Source: Streptococcus suis S735
GTDB taxonomy: Bacteria > Bacillota > Bacilli > Lactobacillales > Streptococcaceae
Assembly: GCF_000294495.1 (NCBI RefSeq)
Contig: NC_018526.1
Coordinates: forward strand, 868,001-932,000
Length of the DNA stretch: 64,000 nucleotides
Direction: 5' to 3'
Part shown: positions 10,752 to 20,459 of the stretch, in pieces
Position numbering within the stretch: position 1 is the first letter of the stretch
Layout: each line of letters starts with the position of its first letter
Made by a program: the position numbers and the translations under genes
The notes under the pieces: generated by a model
What the model was told of the DNA's origin: nothing
Seen by the model: the letters and a program-made list of their open reading frames with translations, nothing else
The model's database searches: none

Positions 10752-11525
10752 CTACAAAATTAGACTACCTGTCGCAAAGACTGGACCTTCCTTGCAGACA
10801 CGCTTGTTCTCGTGTTCTTGTCCCTCTTTGGGTTTGACAACACAGGCATAGCACGCCCCCATCCCGCAAGCCATCCTAGCCTCCAGTGAAATGTAGGCAT
10901 GAGGATGTTCCTGAAAGCGTTGGTCAACATAGTTCATCATAGCAGGTGCTCCACAGGAATAAATGGCTGCAAACTCGTTTGTCAGCTCTTCAACGACCGT
11001 TGCAACATTCCCCTTACGCCCATAGGAACCATCATCCGTTGTGACATAGACCATCCCATAACTTGCCAGCTCCTCTTCCAAAATGACGGCCTCTTTGGTG
11101 GCAAAGCCAATGACTGACGTGACATTGACACCACGGAACGCAGCCTGTTTGGCTACTTCCACCAAGGGAGGAACACCGATTCCTCCGCCAATGATGAGAA
11201 TGCGGTCACCTTCTTTGAGAAAGTCTACTTCAAACTCTTTCCCAAGCGGTCCCATAACATCCAAATACTGCCCGACCGTCATTTTCGAAAAGACTTCCGT
11301 CCCTTGACCTTCCACTCGGTAAATAATCCGACATTGAGACTTATTCCGATCAATCTCGGAAATAGATATTGGTCTCCGCAAGAGCATGGAATCATCTGGG
11401 ACACGAATATGGATAAACTGCCCCATTTTCATATCTTGGACCATATCACCCTGCAAGGTCATAGCAAAAATTCGTGGCGCTAGTTGGACTTGGTCCACCA
11501 GTAACATCTGTTCTTTTAAAATCAT
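10752..11525 (-). CDS. pyrK: Dihydroorotate dehydrogenase B, electron-transfer subunit
   Basis: PyrK carries FAD and a [2Fe-2S] centre and passes electrons from PyrD to NAD. The 257-residue protein has an FAD-binding RRPISI motif, a nucleotide-binding GGGIGVPP motif, and four cluster cysteines (220, 225, 228, 244). The frame opens upstream at 11642, but that stretch covers the attenuator. The ATG at 11525 has AGGAG before it and gives the family's normal length. Confidence 0.95.
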   Translation of the reverse strand: MILKEQMLLVDQVQLAPRIFAMTLQGDMVQDMKMGQFIHIRVPDDSMLLRRPISISEIDRNKSQCRIIYRVEGQGTEVFSKMTVGQYLDVMGPLGKEFEVDFLKEGDRILIIGGGIGVPPLVEVAKQAAFRGVNVTSVIGFATKEAVILEEELASYGMVYVTTDDGSYGRKGNVATVVEELTNEFAAIYSCGAPAMMNYVDQRFQEHPHAYISLEARMACGMGACYACVVKPKEGQEHENKRVCKEGPVFATGSLIL

Positions 11526-11577
11526 CTTTTCTCCTATTCTATATAACAATGACACAGAAAACAAGAAAGTCGATATA

Positions 11578-11685
11578 GAGAAAAAACCTTGCTGGCTAGC
11601 AAGGTTACACGAAAAGAAGGCAGTATTTGCCCTATTTATCACGTTCCCTTCTTCGCCTCTCTGGACTCAGTTAAAGGATATATTT
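11578..11685 (-). promoter_or_regulatory. PyrR-responsive transcription attenuator before pyrK
   Basis: The minus strand reads AGTCCAGAGAGGCG (11654-11667), a PyrR-binding loop almost identical to the one before pyrF. It is followed by a perfect nine-base terminator stem, AACCTTGCT (11585-11593) with AGCAAGGTT (11598-11606), and a T-run. Both pyr units should therefore respond to the same uridine nucleotide signal. Confidence 0.9.
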
Positions 11686-11738
11686 TCAGCATTATACATT
11701 TTTTAGAATAATTTGTCAAATCATGTTACAATGGAGGT

Positions 11739-12650
11739 ATGAGAATCCAACAATTATACTATATTATCAAAATTGCAGAAACAGGCAGTATGAATGAGGC
11801 TGCCAAACAACTCTTCATTACCCAACCCAGCCTTTCCAACGCTGTACGAGACCTGGAAAAAGAAATGAAAATTAAAATCTTTTTCCGTAATTCTAAGGGC
11901 ATTACCCTGACAAAGGATGGCATGGAGTTTCTTTCCTACGCTCGTCAAATTGTTGAACAGACAGAGCTTTTAGAAGATCGCTATAAAAATCCTAATGCAA
12001 AACGCCAACTATTTAGCGTCTCTTCTCAACACTATGCCTTTGTCGTCAACGCCTTTGTCTCACTTTTGAAAGAAACTGAAATGGAAGATTATGAACTCTT
12101 CCTACGTGAAACACGGACCTGGGAAATCATTGATGACGTTAAGAATTTTCGCTCAGAAATCGGAGTGCTTTTCCTCAACCATTTCAACCGTGATGTTCTG
12201 CTGAAACTGTTGGATGACAATCGACTATCCTATACAACTCTCTTCACTGCCAAACCACATGTATTTGTCAGCAAAACCAATCCTTTGGCACAAAGAAAGT
12301 CAATCACTCTCGATGATTTGGTAGATTTCCCCTATCTCAGCTATGAGCAAGGTATTCACAACTCCTTCTACTTTGCAGAAGAAATTCTAGCCCAGGAACA
12401 CCATAAAAAATCGATTGTCGTATCTGACCGTGCCACACTCTTCAATCTCTTAATCGGTCTAGATGGCTATACAATCGCAACAGGTATCCTCAATTCAAAC
12501 CTTAACGGAGATAATATTGTATCAATTCCTCTGGAATTTGATGATGAAATCGAATTGGTCTATATTCAACACGAAAAGGCATTGCTGTCCGACATGGGAG
12601 AAAAATTCATCAATTACCTACTTGAAGAGGTAAAATTCGACCAAAAATAA
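11739..12650 (+). CDS. LysR-family transcriptional regulator (CpsY/MtaR-like)
   Basis: The 303-residue protein starts with a winged helix-turn-helix (residues 1-60: ETGSMNEAAKQLFITQPSLS), followed by the usual effector-binding domain. The N-terminus strongly resembles streptococcal CpsY/MtaR/MetR regulators of methionine supply, so it is a candidate for the MET-box found before metY in this window. That link is inference. It is divergent from pyrK and has GGAGGT before the ATG. It precedes the glycogen operon but is separated from it by 160 bases with a separate promoter. Confidence 0.87.
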   Translation: MRIQQLYYIIKIAETGSMNEAAKQLFITQPSLSNAVRDLEKEMKIKIFFRNSKGITLTKDGMEFLSYARQIVEQTELLEDRYKNPNAKRQLFSVSSQHYAFVVNAFVSLLKETEMEDYELFLRETRTWEIIDDVKNFRSEIGVLFLNHFNRDVLLKLLDDNRLSYTTLFTAKPHVFVSKTNPLAQRKSITLDDLVDFPYLSYEQGIHNSFYFAEEILAQEHHKKSIVVSDRATLFNLLIGLDGYTIATGILNSNLNGDNIVSIPLEFDDEIELVYIQHEKALLSDMGEKFINYLLEEVKFDQK

Positions 12651-12744
12651 ATACCACTTTATATAGACAAACAAAATACAATATGTTATGATACATTTAT
12701 GAAAGACGTTGAAAAGAAAAATGAAAATAATTCACTTTTCTTTA

Positions 12745-12782
12745 AGGAAACGCTTTCATTTTTTTATACTCTATGCTATAAT
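12745..12782 (+). promoter_or_regulatory. glg promoter with overlapping cre (CcpA) site
   Basis: An extended -10 box (TG-N-TATAAT, 12774-12782) lies 31 bases before the glgC start. A catabolite-responsive element, AGGAAACGCTTTCA (12745-12758), covers the -35 region. It differs from the TGAAARCGYTTTCA consensus at two outer positions. CcpA bound there would block the polymerase, giving repression by preferred sugars. Confidence 0.8.
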
Positions 12783-12813
12783 ACATGTATCATATATATT
12801 AAGGAGTGGTTAG

Positions 12814-13941
12814 ATGGCTCAAAATAAAATGTTAGCTATGATTCTTGCTGGTGGACGTGGAACACGTCTAGAAGGGTTGACAAAAAAAGTCGCCAAACCA
12901 GCGGTCGCATTTGGCGGAAAGTACCGCATTATTGACTTTCCTCTCAGTAACTGTGCCAACTCAGGTATTGATATTGTCGGAGTTTTGACTCAGTATGAGC
13001 CTGTTCTCTTGAACTCATACGTTGCACAGTCTCAACGTTGGGGACTTGATGTACAAGGATCTGGCGTCTTTGTATTACCACCGAGTGAAAAAATCGAAGG
13101 TTTCGGACTTTACAAAGGTACAGCCGACGCTATTACACAGAACATTGATTTCATTGATCTTCACGATCCAGAGCACGTATTGATTTTGTCTGGTGACCAC
13201 ATCTATAAGATGAACTACGACAAACTCCTTGATACACATATTCAGAAAAAAGCAGATGCCACGATTGCGGTTATCGAAGTTCCAATCAAAGAAGCTTCAC
13301 GTTTTGGTATCATGAATACGGACGAAGATTACCGTATTGAAGAATTTGAAGAAAAACCAGAAAATCCTAAGAGCAATTTAGCATCAATGGGTATCTATAT
13401 CTTCACTTGGAAGACCTTGAAAAAGTACCTTCAAGAAGATGACAAATTGGACACTTCATCTCACGATTTTGGGCACGACATCATTCCGAAATACTTAGAA
13501 GATGGTCGCACTCTCATTGCCCATCCATTCCGTGGTTATTGGAAAGACGTAGGTACCGTTAACAGCCTCTGGGAATCCAATATGGACTTGATTGATCACG
13601 CTGGAGATTTGGACCTTTCTGACCGCTCATGGAGAATCTATTCAGAGGATAAGGGATCTCCTGCCCAAGTCATTGGTGCAACTGCAACGGTTAAATCTGC
13701 CTATATTGATAAAGGGGCAATCATCGATGGTACTGTAGAACATTCTGTTATTTCAACAGATGTGCAAGTCAACCAAAATGCCGTAGTAAAAAATTCTGTC
13801 ATCCTACCTGGTGCTATTATCGGCGAAGGTGTTGAACTTGACTACGTCATCGTCGCTGAAAATATTAAAATTGCCGACGGAGTTAAACTCACAGGAGACA
13901 TCGACCATATCCTCTTGATTGACAAGAATGTGACCAAGTAA
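12814..13941 (+). CDS. glgC: Glucose-1-phosphate adenylyltransferase, catalytic subunit
   Basis: GlgC makes ADP-glucose from ATP and glucose 1-phosphate, the committed step of glycogen synthesis. The 375-residue protein has the nucleotide-binding LAGGRGTRL (11-19), the substrate motifs YKGTADA and [13 protein letters not shown], and a C-terminal left-handed beta-helix (hexapeptide repeats). It is first in the glgC-glgD-glgA-glgB operon, with AAGGAG before the ATG. Confidence 0.96.
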   Translation: MAQNKMLAMILAGGRGTRLEGLTKKVAKPAVAFGGKYRIIDFPLSNCANSGIDIVGVLTQYEPVLLNSYVAQSQRWGLDVQGSGVFVLPPSEKIEGFGLYKGTADAITQNIDFIDLHDPEHVLILSGDHIYKMNYDKLLDTHIQKKADATIAVIEVPIKEASRFGIMNTDEDYRIEEFEEKPENPKSNLASMGIYIFTWKTLKKYLQEDDKLDTSSHDFGHDIIPKYLEDGRTLIAHPFRGYWKDVGTVNSLWESNMDLIDHAGDLDLSDRSWRIYSEDKGSPAQVIGATATVKSAYIDKGAIIDGTVEHSVISTDVQVNQNAVVKNSVILPGAIIGEGVELDYVIVAENIKIADGVKLTGDIDHILLIDKNVTK

Positions 13942-13953
13942 GAAAGGACTGCT

Positions 13954-15069
13954 ATGCTAAGAAATACTCTCGGAATTGTAAATATTGAAGGAAACAACGT
14001 ACATTTTGGTGACGTGATGAAGCACCGTGGCGTACAAGCTTTCGGTTTCTTAGGTCGTTATCGCCTAATTGACTTTGCTCTATCCAATATGTCAAACTCT
14101 GGAATTACAGAATTCCAAGTATACATGCCTGCCGAAATGCGTTCAACAATTCAGCACGTTGGTACAGGGAAACACTATAATATCAACAGCAAACGCGGTA
14201 CCCTTCGCTTGCTCAATAGCGCAACAGACCCAAATAGTGTCTATCGTCACGATATTAATGCCTTCACAGAAAACATCCACTACATCGAAAATTCTACAAA
14301 AGATTATGTGCTAGTTGCTCCATCTTACTTCATCTATAGCCAGGATTTTTCAAAAGTCATGGATGACCATATCGCAACGGATGCTGATATTACCGTTCTT
14401 TATAAAAACGTTTCAGATGCTAAAGAAAATTTCATCGGTTGTCAAACTCTCAAATTTGGTGAAGACCGTCGTGTCGTAGCTTTTGAGGAAAACCATGGTA
14501 AATATAAAAACCGTCCCGTTTCCCTTGAAGCCTACATTATGAAACGGACTACATTTATCGACTTGATTAAACGTGCTAACAAAGTGTCGTCTCTCTACTG
14601 GTTAAAAGATATTTTACGTGATACAGTTGACCAGTACAAGATTATGGGCTATGCACATCGTGATTATGTCGCATGTATCAATACGACAGCTTCCTACTTC
14701 AATACTCAAATTGAATTGATTGACCAAGATACCCGCAAACTCCTCTTCAAACATGATTGGCCAATCCATACTCAAACAAGTGATAGCTCACCATGTTTAT
14801 ATGGTCCATTGGCAGAGGTCAAACGTAGCCTAATTTCAAATGGAGCGAATATCAATGGTCAAGTCGAAAATTCAGTCATTGACCGCGATGTTATCATTGA
14901 AGAAGGTGTTGTTATCAAAAACTCAATCATTCTCAATGGCGTGACAATCAAGAGCGGGGCGAATATTGAAAATGCAATTATCGATAAAGCAACTAAAATT
15001 ATTCACCCAATTGACATCAAGGGAAGCGAAACTTCGCCTTCATACTTGAAACCACACCAAATCATTTAG
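13954..15069 (+). CDS. glgD: Glucose-1-phosphate adenylyltransferase, GlgD subunit
   Basis: GlgD is a GlgC paralogue that in Gram-positive bacteria forms a mixed enzyme with GlgC and raises its activity. The 371 residues keep the overall fold (RYRLIDFALSNMSNSGI, hexapeptide C-terminus). The N-terminal loop that is GGRGTRL in GlgC is replaced by NIEGNNVHF, so it is unlikely to be catalytic alone. It starts 12 bases after glgC. Confidence 0.94.
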   Translation: MLRNTLGIVNIEGNNVHFGDVMKHRGVQAFGFLGRYRLIDFALSNMSNSGITEFQVYMPAEMRSTIQHVGTGKHYNINSKRGTLRLLNSATDPNSVYRHDINAFTENIHYIENSTKDYVLVAPSYFIYSQDFSKVMDDHIATDADITVLYKNVSDAKENFIGCQTLKFGEDRRVVAFEENHGKYKNRPVSLEAYIMKRTTFIDLIKRANKVSSLYWLKDILRDTVDQYKIMGYAHRDYVACINTTASYFNTQIELIDQDTRKLLFKHDWPIHTQTSDSSPCLYGPLAEVKRSLISNGANINGQVENSVIDRDVIIEEGVVIKNSIILNGVTIKSGANIENAIIDKATKIIHPIDIKGSETSPSYLKPHQII

Positions 15070-15077
15070 GAGCTAAC

Positions 15078-16523
15078 ATGACAAAAAAATCTGTTCTCTT
15101 TGTAGCATCCGAGGGACTTCCATTCATCAAGACTGGCGGATTGGCTGATGTTATTGGCTCTTTACCAAAAGAATTGGTAAAACAGGGTTTAGATGTCCGA
15201 GTCGTTCTACCACTCTACAAAAAAATTGCAGTAAACAATCACTCTGATTTCGATTACGTATCAAGTTTTGATGTGCGGGCTGGCGACATCCAATCTATGG
15301 CAAATGTTTACAGTCAGGTTGTTGATGGAGTAACATTCTATTTTATTGAACACCGCGATTTCTTTGAACGCGATGAACTATATGGATACGACGATGATGC
15401 CATGCGTTTTGGCTATTTCCAACATGCTACATGTCGTCTGTTAGAAGCACTTCATTTCTTCCCGGATGTCATGCACACACATGACTGGCACACTGCTGCC
15501 CTTCCATTCCTTTGCCGTACTTTCTATAGCTACCGCGAAGAATTCCGCAATATCAAGCATGTATTCACTATTCATAACTTGGCTTTTCAGGGTATTTTTC
15601 ACAAACAAGCACTTTGGTCAGCGCTTGGCATGGACTATAGCTACTATTTGGATGGTATTGCACGTTTTCATGATGAATGTATCAGCTTCATGAAGCTGGG
15701 TATCCTATACGCTGACAAGGTTACTACAGTTTCTGAAACTTATGCTCGCGAAATCCTAACGGAAGAATTCGGCGAAAACATGCAACATGTACTAGAGTTG
15801 CGCAAATATGACTTGGTTGGTATTGTCAATGGTATCGACTATGACAGTTGGGATAGTCAAACAGATCAGTACCTTGTGAGAAATTATAGTCTTGAAACGA
15901 TTGAAAGTAAAAAGGCTAATAAACTGGCCCTGCAATCACAATTTGCCCTTCCACAAGATGAGAATGTCCTATTGATAGGTATCGTCTCTCGTTTGACATG
16001 GCAAAAAGGGTTCTACCTCTTGACCGAGGTACTTGGCCATCTTCTTCAAGCCCATGTCCAATTTGTTATCTTAGGCAATGGTGAGGAAGACATTGAAAAT
16101 GCCTTTAATCACTTTAAACATGCTTATCCTGATAAATTTGCATTCTACCGTGGTTACAATGAACCACTTGCCCACCAAATTTATGCAGCAAGTGATCTCT
16201 TCCTTATGCCTTCTATGTTTGAACCATGCGGCATTAGCCAGTTGATTTCAATGCACTACGGAACACTCCCTCTAGTGCGTGAAACAGGTGGCTTGGTTGA
16301 TACTGTAGCACCATACAATATGTCTACCAAGGAAGGAACTGGCTTTAGCTTTGGAGGGCGTGACGCTTACAATATGCGACAAGTCTATGATTTAGCCCTT
16401 CAAACCTACTATGACCGTCCCGATGACTGGTATGCCATGGTTGAACAAGCTATGAAGCGTGATTTTAGTTGGACAGCTTCGGCAGAGAAATACATCTGGC
16501 TCTACCGTGAAATTAGTGGTTAG
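15078..16523 (+). CDS. glgA: Glycogen synthase (ADP-glucose type)
   Basis: GlgA extends alpha-1,4-glucan chains from ADP-glucose. The 481-residue GT5 protein has the ADP-glucose-binding KTGGLADV (18-25), HDWHTA, and the C-terminal GT-B motif SMFEPCGISQL with the catalytic Glu. It begins eight bases after glgD with AGGAG upstream. A hairpin follows it before glgB. Confidence 0.96.
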   Translation: MTKKSVLFVASEGLPFIKTGGLADVIGSLPKELVKQGLDVRVVLPLYKKIAVNNHSDFDYVSSFDVRAGDIQSMANVYSQVVDGVTFYFIEHRDFFERDELYGYDDDAMRFGYFQHATCRLLEALHFFPDVMHTHDWHTAALPFLCRTFYSYREEFRNIKHVFTIHNLAFQGIFHKQALWSALGMDYSYYLDGIARFHDECISFMKLGILYADKVTTVSETYAREILTEEFGENMQHVLELRKYDLVGIVNGIDYDSWDSQTDQYLVRNYSLETIESKKANKLALQSQFALPQDENVLLIGIVSRLTWQKGFYLLTEVLGHLLQAHVQFVILGNGEEDIENAFNHFKHAYPDKFAFYRGYNEPLAHQIYAASDLFLMPSMFEPCGISQLISMHYGTLPLVRETGGLVDTVAPYNMSTKEGTGFSFGGRDAYNMRQVYDLALQTYYDRPDDWYAMVEQAMKRDFSWTASAEKYIWLYREISG

Positions 16524-16551
16524 GAAATAAGATGAAAAAATATACTGAATC

Positions 16552-16578
16552 GGAGTGGGACCCTAGTCCACTCCTTTT
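16552..16578 (+). terminator. Hairpin between glgA and glgB
   Basis: GGAGTGG (16552-16558) pairs with CCACTCC (16568-16574). An inner AC/GT pairing is possible with one bulged G, and four Ts follow. It lies only eight bases before the glgB ribosome binding site. It could lower glgB transcription or stabilise the upstream message. A 26-codon frame starting at 16532 spans it and overlaps the glgB start; whether it is translated is unclear. Confidence 0.5.
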
Positions 16579-16595
16579 CGGCAATGGAGATTGCT

Positions 16596-18434
16596 ATGAC
16601 AGAATTTACTGACCTAGATTTATATTATATGAATACTGGTGAGCATACCACTCTTTACGAAAAAATGGGTGCTCATATTATAAAAGAACGAAACAAAATT
16701 ATCGGAACCCAATTTCGTGTCTATGCCCCAAATGCCAGAGAAGTATTCTTAGTTGGCAACTTTAACGAGTGGCAACGCAGTCACTCTATGGAGCGTGAAA
16801 TTGATGGAGTATTTCAACTTTATGTAGACGGATTAAAATCCCTTGAAGATTATAAATACCTGATTATCACACACGATGGGCGTGAAATATATAAGGCTGA
16901 CCCTTATGCATTTTTCAGCCAAGTTCGTCCAGACACTGCCTCTACAACCTACAATTCGCGTTATAAATTCAAAGATGACATCTGGATGTATAATCGTGTT
17001 AACTATGATTTTAAAGAACAGCCAGTATCCATCTACGAGGTGCACTTAGGTTCGTGGAAGCAAAAATTTGCTAATAAAAATGAAGGAGGAGCTCCTGTAG
17101 AAGCTTTCAATAGTTATAAGGAAATTACTCCACTTCTCATCGAACATATCAAGGAAAATAACTACACACATATTGAGTTATTGCCAATTACCGAGCATCC
17201 TCTCGATGCGTCTTGGGGCTATCAGGTAACAGGCTACTACAGTCCAACTAGTCGCTATGGCAAGCCAGATGAACTTAAGTATTTAGTTGACCAATGTCAC
17301 CAAGCAGGAATCGGAGTGATTCTTGACTGGGTACCACTTCATTTCTGTAAAGATGCTCATGGGCTCTACCAGTTTGATGGTAGTTGGCTATACGAATACT
17401 CCTACGAACAAGACCGTGAAAATCACCAGTGGGGGACTGCTAATTTTGACCTTGGAAAAGGACTGACTCGTTCTTTCCTTCTTTCTAATTTAAAATACTG
17501 GTTGGAATATTTCCATTTTGATGGCATCCGTGTTGATGCACTATCTTATCTCCTCTATTGGCGTGGTGAAACAGATGAAGATAAGATAAATCATGCCGCA
17601 ATTGACTTTATCAAACGTGTCAATGCCATGGTCCATACCGACTATAAGGGAGTCTTGATGATTGCTGAAGACTCTTCAAGCTTCCCTAAAGTCACACATC
17701 CTCTAGAAGATGGCGGTATTGGATTTGATATGAAATGGGATCTGGGCTGGATGAATGATACACTAAAATTCGTGGAACGCCCTGCTATTTATCGAAAATA
17801 TCACTCAAATGAAATCACTTTTGGTATGTACTATAACCAAAACGAGCAATTCTTACTACCACTTTCGCACGACGAAGTTGTTCATGGGAAACACTCCATT
17901 ATCGAGAAGATGAATGGCGACTACGAAGATAAGTTCCATCTGGCTCGAGTCTACTACAGCTTTTACTTTGCCCATCCTGGAAAGAAATTACTCTTCATGG
18001 GAAATGAATGGGGTCACATCCGTGAATGGCACGAATATACAGAAATGGACTGGGGACTGCTACAATTTCCAATCCACCATTCTTTCTATCAAATGATGAA
18101 AACACTATCTACTTTCTATAAAGAACATGATGCTTTCTGGAAATATGACTACCAAGCCTATGAAAAAGGATTTAATTGGGTAAAAATAGATGAAGAAGCA
18201 AGCCTGTATGCTTTTTCTCGCACTAGTGATGTGCAAGAAATCTTGACTATTCATAACTTTAATGATCAAGAACTATTTGATGTACACTTGGATTTGCCAG
18301 CTGACAGCGAATATAAACTTGTCTTCTCATCTAATGCTATTCCAATGGACACATTTAGCCTCTATCCCGATGAAAATGGAGCCAGAATTACTGTACCACG
18401 TTTGACCAGTTTTTATCTAGAGCGTGTGAAATAA
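16596..18434 (+). CDS. glgB: 1,4-alpha-glucan branching enzyme
   Basis: GlgB cuts alpha-1,4 chains and re-attaches them as alpha-1,6 branches. The 612-residue protein has an N-terminal CBM48 domain (about 35-120) and a GH13 barrel. The nucleophile is Asp314 in DGIRVDA, the acid/base Glu358 in AEDSS, and His-Asp 425-426 in LSHDEVVHG. The ATG at 16596 is chosen, four codons inside the open frame, because GGAGA precedes it. It comes last in this operon; in some streptococci glgB comes first. Confidence 0.95.
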   Translation: MTEFTDLDLYYMNTGEHTTLYEKMGAHIIKERNKIIGTQFRVYAPNAREVFLVGNFNEWQRSHSMEREIDGVFQLYVDGLKSLEDYKYLIITHDGREIYKADPYAFFSQVRPDTASTTYNSRYKFKDDIWMYNRVNYDFKEQPVSIYEVHLGSWKQKFANKNEGGAPVEAFNSYKEITPLLIEHIKENNYTHIELLPITEHPLDASWGYQVTGYYSPTSRYGKPDELKYLVDQCHQAGIGVILDWVPLHFCKDAHGLYQFDGSWLYEYSYEQDRENHQWGTANFDLGKGLTRSFLLSNLKYWLEYFHFDGIRVDALSYLLYWRGETDEDKINHAAIDFIKRVNAMVHTDYKGVLMIAEDSSSFPKVTHPLEDGGIGFDMKWDLGWMNDTLKFVERPAIYRKYHSNEITFGMYYNQNEQFLLPLSHDEVVHGKHSIIEKMNGDYEDKFHLARVYYSFYFAHPGKKLLFMGNEWGHIREWHEYTEMDWGLLQFPIHHSFYQMMKTLSTFYKEHDAFWKYDYQAYEKGFNWVKIDEEASLYAFSRTSDVQEILTIHNFNDQELFDVHLDLPADSEYKLVFSSNAIPMDTFSLYPDENGARITVPRLTSFYLERVK

Positions 18435-18446
18435 TTATCTATAAAA

Positions 18447-18518
18447 AATGGAGTATTGAACCGACCCAAATTTTCTGTCTAACTTTTGGTGTGTGGCTCA
18501 CTTACTCCATTCTTTTTT
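18447..18518 (+). terminator. glgB terminator with a transposon-end-like loop
   Basis: AATGGAGTA (18447-18455) pairs with TACTCCATT (18503-18511), followed by a T-run (18513-18518). The 47-base loop contains CCGACCC and, on the other strand, ACCAAAAGTTAGACAGAAAA. The latter is close to terminal inverted repeats of IS3-family elements as I remember them. The loop may be a remnant or miniature element inside the terminator. Confidence 0.6.
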
Positions 18519-18561
18519 GCATGCAAAAACAACCACCGTTTCCGATGATTGTTCATTTCTC

Positions 18562-19362
18562 TTATTCAACACTTGTATATGTTGCAGCTTTCTCAAGGAA
18601 AGTATCAAACTCACCACTTGCTTTTACTTCTGCGATAACCTTGTCTATCGCAGTTTTTAGTTCTGTACTACCTTTTGGCAAAGCAATGACTTTCGAATTC
18701 TCATCAATCGTTGGAAATTCAACGGATGCAACGGCTAAATCTGAATTCTGTGAAACATAACCAGCAGCAACTGGAGAATCCATTAAAATAGCATCAACTT
18801 TTCCTGATTTGAGCTCATTTACAGCTTCACCCATCAAGGTTAAAGAAATTAGGTTAGCTTGACTAATGTTTTCCTGTGCATAGGATTCTTGTGTTGAACC
18901 CTTTTGTACCGCGAGAGTTTTCCCGCTCATAGCATCAATTGAAGTGAGTGAATTGGCGCTATCTTTTTTGATAAGTAATACATCAGAAATTTGATAGTAA
19001 CTTTCAGAGAAATCAAAAACTTTTGCACGCTCTTCCGAATAAGATAGACCAGCAATTGCAATATCAGCTTTGCCATTCTGAACGCTAGACAATACATTGT
19101 CAAAACTCATTGCTGAAACTTCAAGCTTGACCCCAAGTTCGTCGGCTATTTTTTGAGCCAACATAATATCTGCACCAACAACTTCATTCTTTCCATCAAC
19201 TAGTGCCTGAAACTCGAATGGAGCATAGTCTGGACTAGTTGCCACTACTAATGTTCCTTTTTCTTTAATTTTATCTAATGCGGATTGTGATGACGTCGAA
19301 GAACAAGCTGCCAATGTCAGTCCAGCTAAAACTGTTGCTGCTAATGCCAAGATTTTTTTCAT
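18562..19362 (-). CDS. Amino-acid ABC transporter substrate-binding lipoprotein
   Basis: The 266-residue family 3 solute-binding protein has a lipoprotein signal ending LTLAAC, with the lipid-bearing Cys at residue 20. The mature part begins LDKIKEKGTLVVATSPDYAPFEF, typical of polar amino acid binders. No permease or ATPase gene adjoins it, so it must borrow a transporter encoded elsewhere. It is a close paralogue of the next gene and shares its promoter sequence. The bound amino acid cannot be told from sequence reading. Confidence 0.9.
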   Translation of the reverse strand: MKKILALAATVLAGLTLAACSSTSSQSALDKIKEKGTLVVATSPDYAPFEFQALVDGKNEVVGADIMLAQKIADELGVKLEVSAMSFDNVLSSVQNGKADIAIAGLSYSEERAKVFDFSESYYQISDVLLIKKDSANSLTSIDAMSGKTLAVQKGSTQESYAQENISQANLISLTLMGEAVNELKSGKVDAILMDSPVAAGYVSQNSDLAVASVEFPTIDENSKVIALPKGSTELKTAIDKVIAEVKASGEFDTFLEKAATYTSVE

Positions 19363-19467
19363 ATTTCTTAAATACCTTCTCTTTATTTTAATAAAATACT
19401 TATTCTAAAAAACAGAAGCTTATTGATTTTCATTGTATTTTCTTGCAGTTTTTCAGAATGTATTCTC

Positions 19468-19516
19468 ATTTTAATTCATTTTTATACATTTGTCAAGAAA
19501 ATATTATTTTTATTCA
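19468..19516 (-). promoter_or_regulatory. Promoter of the first binding-protein gene
   Basis: On the minus strand TTGACA (19491-19496) and TAAAAT (19468-19473) are 17 bases apart. A TGAATAAAAATA element lies upstream (19505-19516). The -35 box, most of the spacer and this upstream element recur before the paralogous gene. Confidence 0.8.
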
Positions 19517-19533
19517 CTTTAATTGTATAAAAT

Positions 19534-20346
19534 TTAATTATTAGCAATGGATAATTCATAGGCTTCTTGAACAAATTGATCCATCTGTCCAGATTCCACT
19601 AGTTTTGTAATGACAGAGTCAACTTTTTCCTTTAAAGCTGTACTTCCTTTTGGCAAGGCAATAGCATAGGCATCTGAATAGCTACTTTTTATCTCAGTAT
19701 CTAAAATAACCAAGTCATCATTTTTGGCAACATAAGCTTTCGCAATCGGCTCTTCAAAAATAACTGCTTCTACCTTCTGTGATTTTAATTGATTAATTAG
19801 CTCGCCGTTCGAAGCTAGAGCAATAACCGTGGAGGACGGAAGCTGTTCTTTAATAATTTGTTCTTGAATAGAACCTTTTTGTGCTCCTATATTTGCCTCA
19901 GCTAGAGAATCAAGCGATGTATATTGTGCAAGATCCTCTTTATTTATAATAACTTTATTGGTTGAGGTGTAGTAAGGAATGGAAAAATCATACACTTTTG
20001 CACGCTCTTCAGTGGCTGAAATTCCTGAAATGGCAATATCCGATTGCCCTGACTGGACATTGTTCAAAACATTATCAAAACTCATCGCTGAAAATTCGAC
20101 TTCTACACCCAATTCTTGACCAATGGCTTTTGCAAGCTCAATGTCAGCTCCAACGATTGTATCTTTTCCATCAACCAGTGTTCTAAACTCAAATGGTGGA
20201 AATTCTGGATTCAATGCAACAATTAGTTTTCCCTTTTCCTGAACATCCTTCAAGGAAGTATCTTCTTGAGTAGCATTTCCACTGCAAGCACTTAGGGTCA
20301 TCGTTGCCAACAAAACCAATCCCATCATAATATATTTTTTCATCAT
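19534..20346 (-). CDS. Amino-acid ABC transporter substrate-binding lipoprotein (paralogue)
   Basis: This protein of about 270 residues has a lipobox LSAC (Cys 21) and a mature start very like its neighbour: KLIVALNPEFPPFEFRTLVDGK, then FSAMSFDNVLNNVQSGQSDIAI. Three ATG codons stand in a row at 20349, 20346 and 20343 after AAGGAG; the middle one has the best spacing. It has no adjacent permease. Duplication with later divergence is the simplest origin of the pair. Confidence 0.88.
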   Translation of the reverse strand: MMKKYIMMGLVLLATMTLSACSGNATQEDTSLKDVQEKGKLIVALNPEFPPFEFRTLVDGKDTIVGADIELAKAIGQELGVEVEFSAMSFDNVLNNVQSGQSDIAISGISATEERAKVYDFSIPYYTSTNKVIINKEDLAQYTSLDSLAEANIGAQKGSIQEQIIKEQLPSSTVIALASNGELINQLKSQKVEAVIFEEPIAKAYVAKNDDLVILDTEIKSSYSDAYAIALPKGSTALKEKVDSVITKLVESGQMDQFVQEAYELSIANN

Positions 20347-20459
20347 CATATTCTCCTTTAAAATAATCCTGTGCATACTTATACCGTTTTTTATATAAAA
20401 CATCGGACTTCCATTGTAGTAAAATGCATATTTTTTCTCCTTTTTTGAAAGATAAAAAC

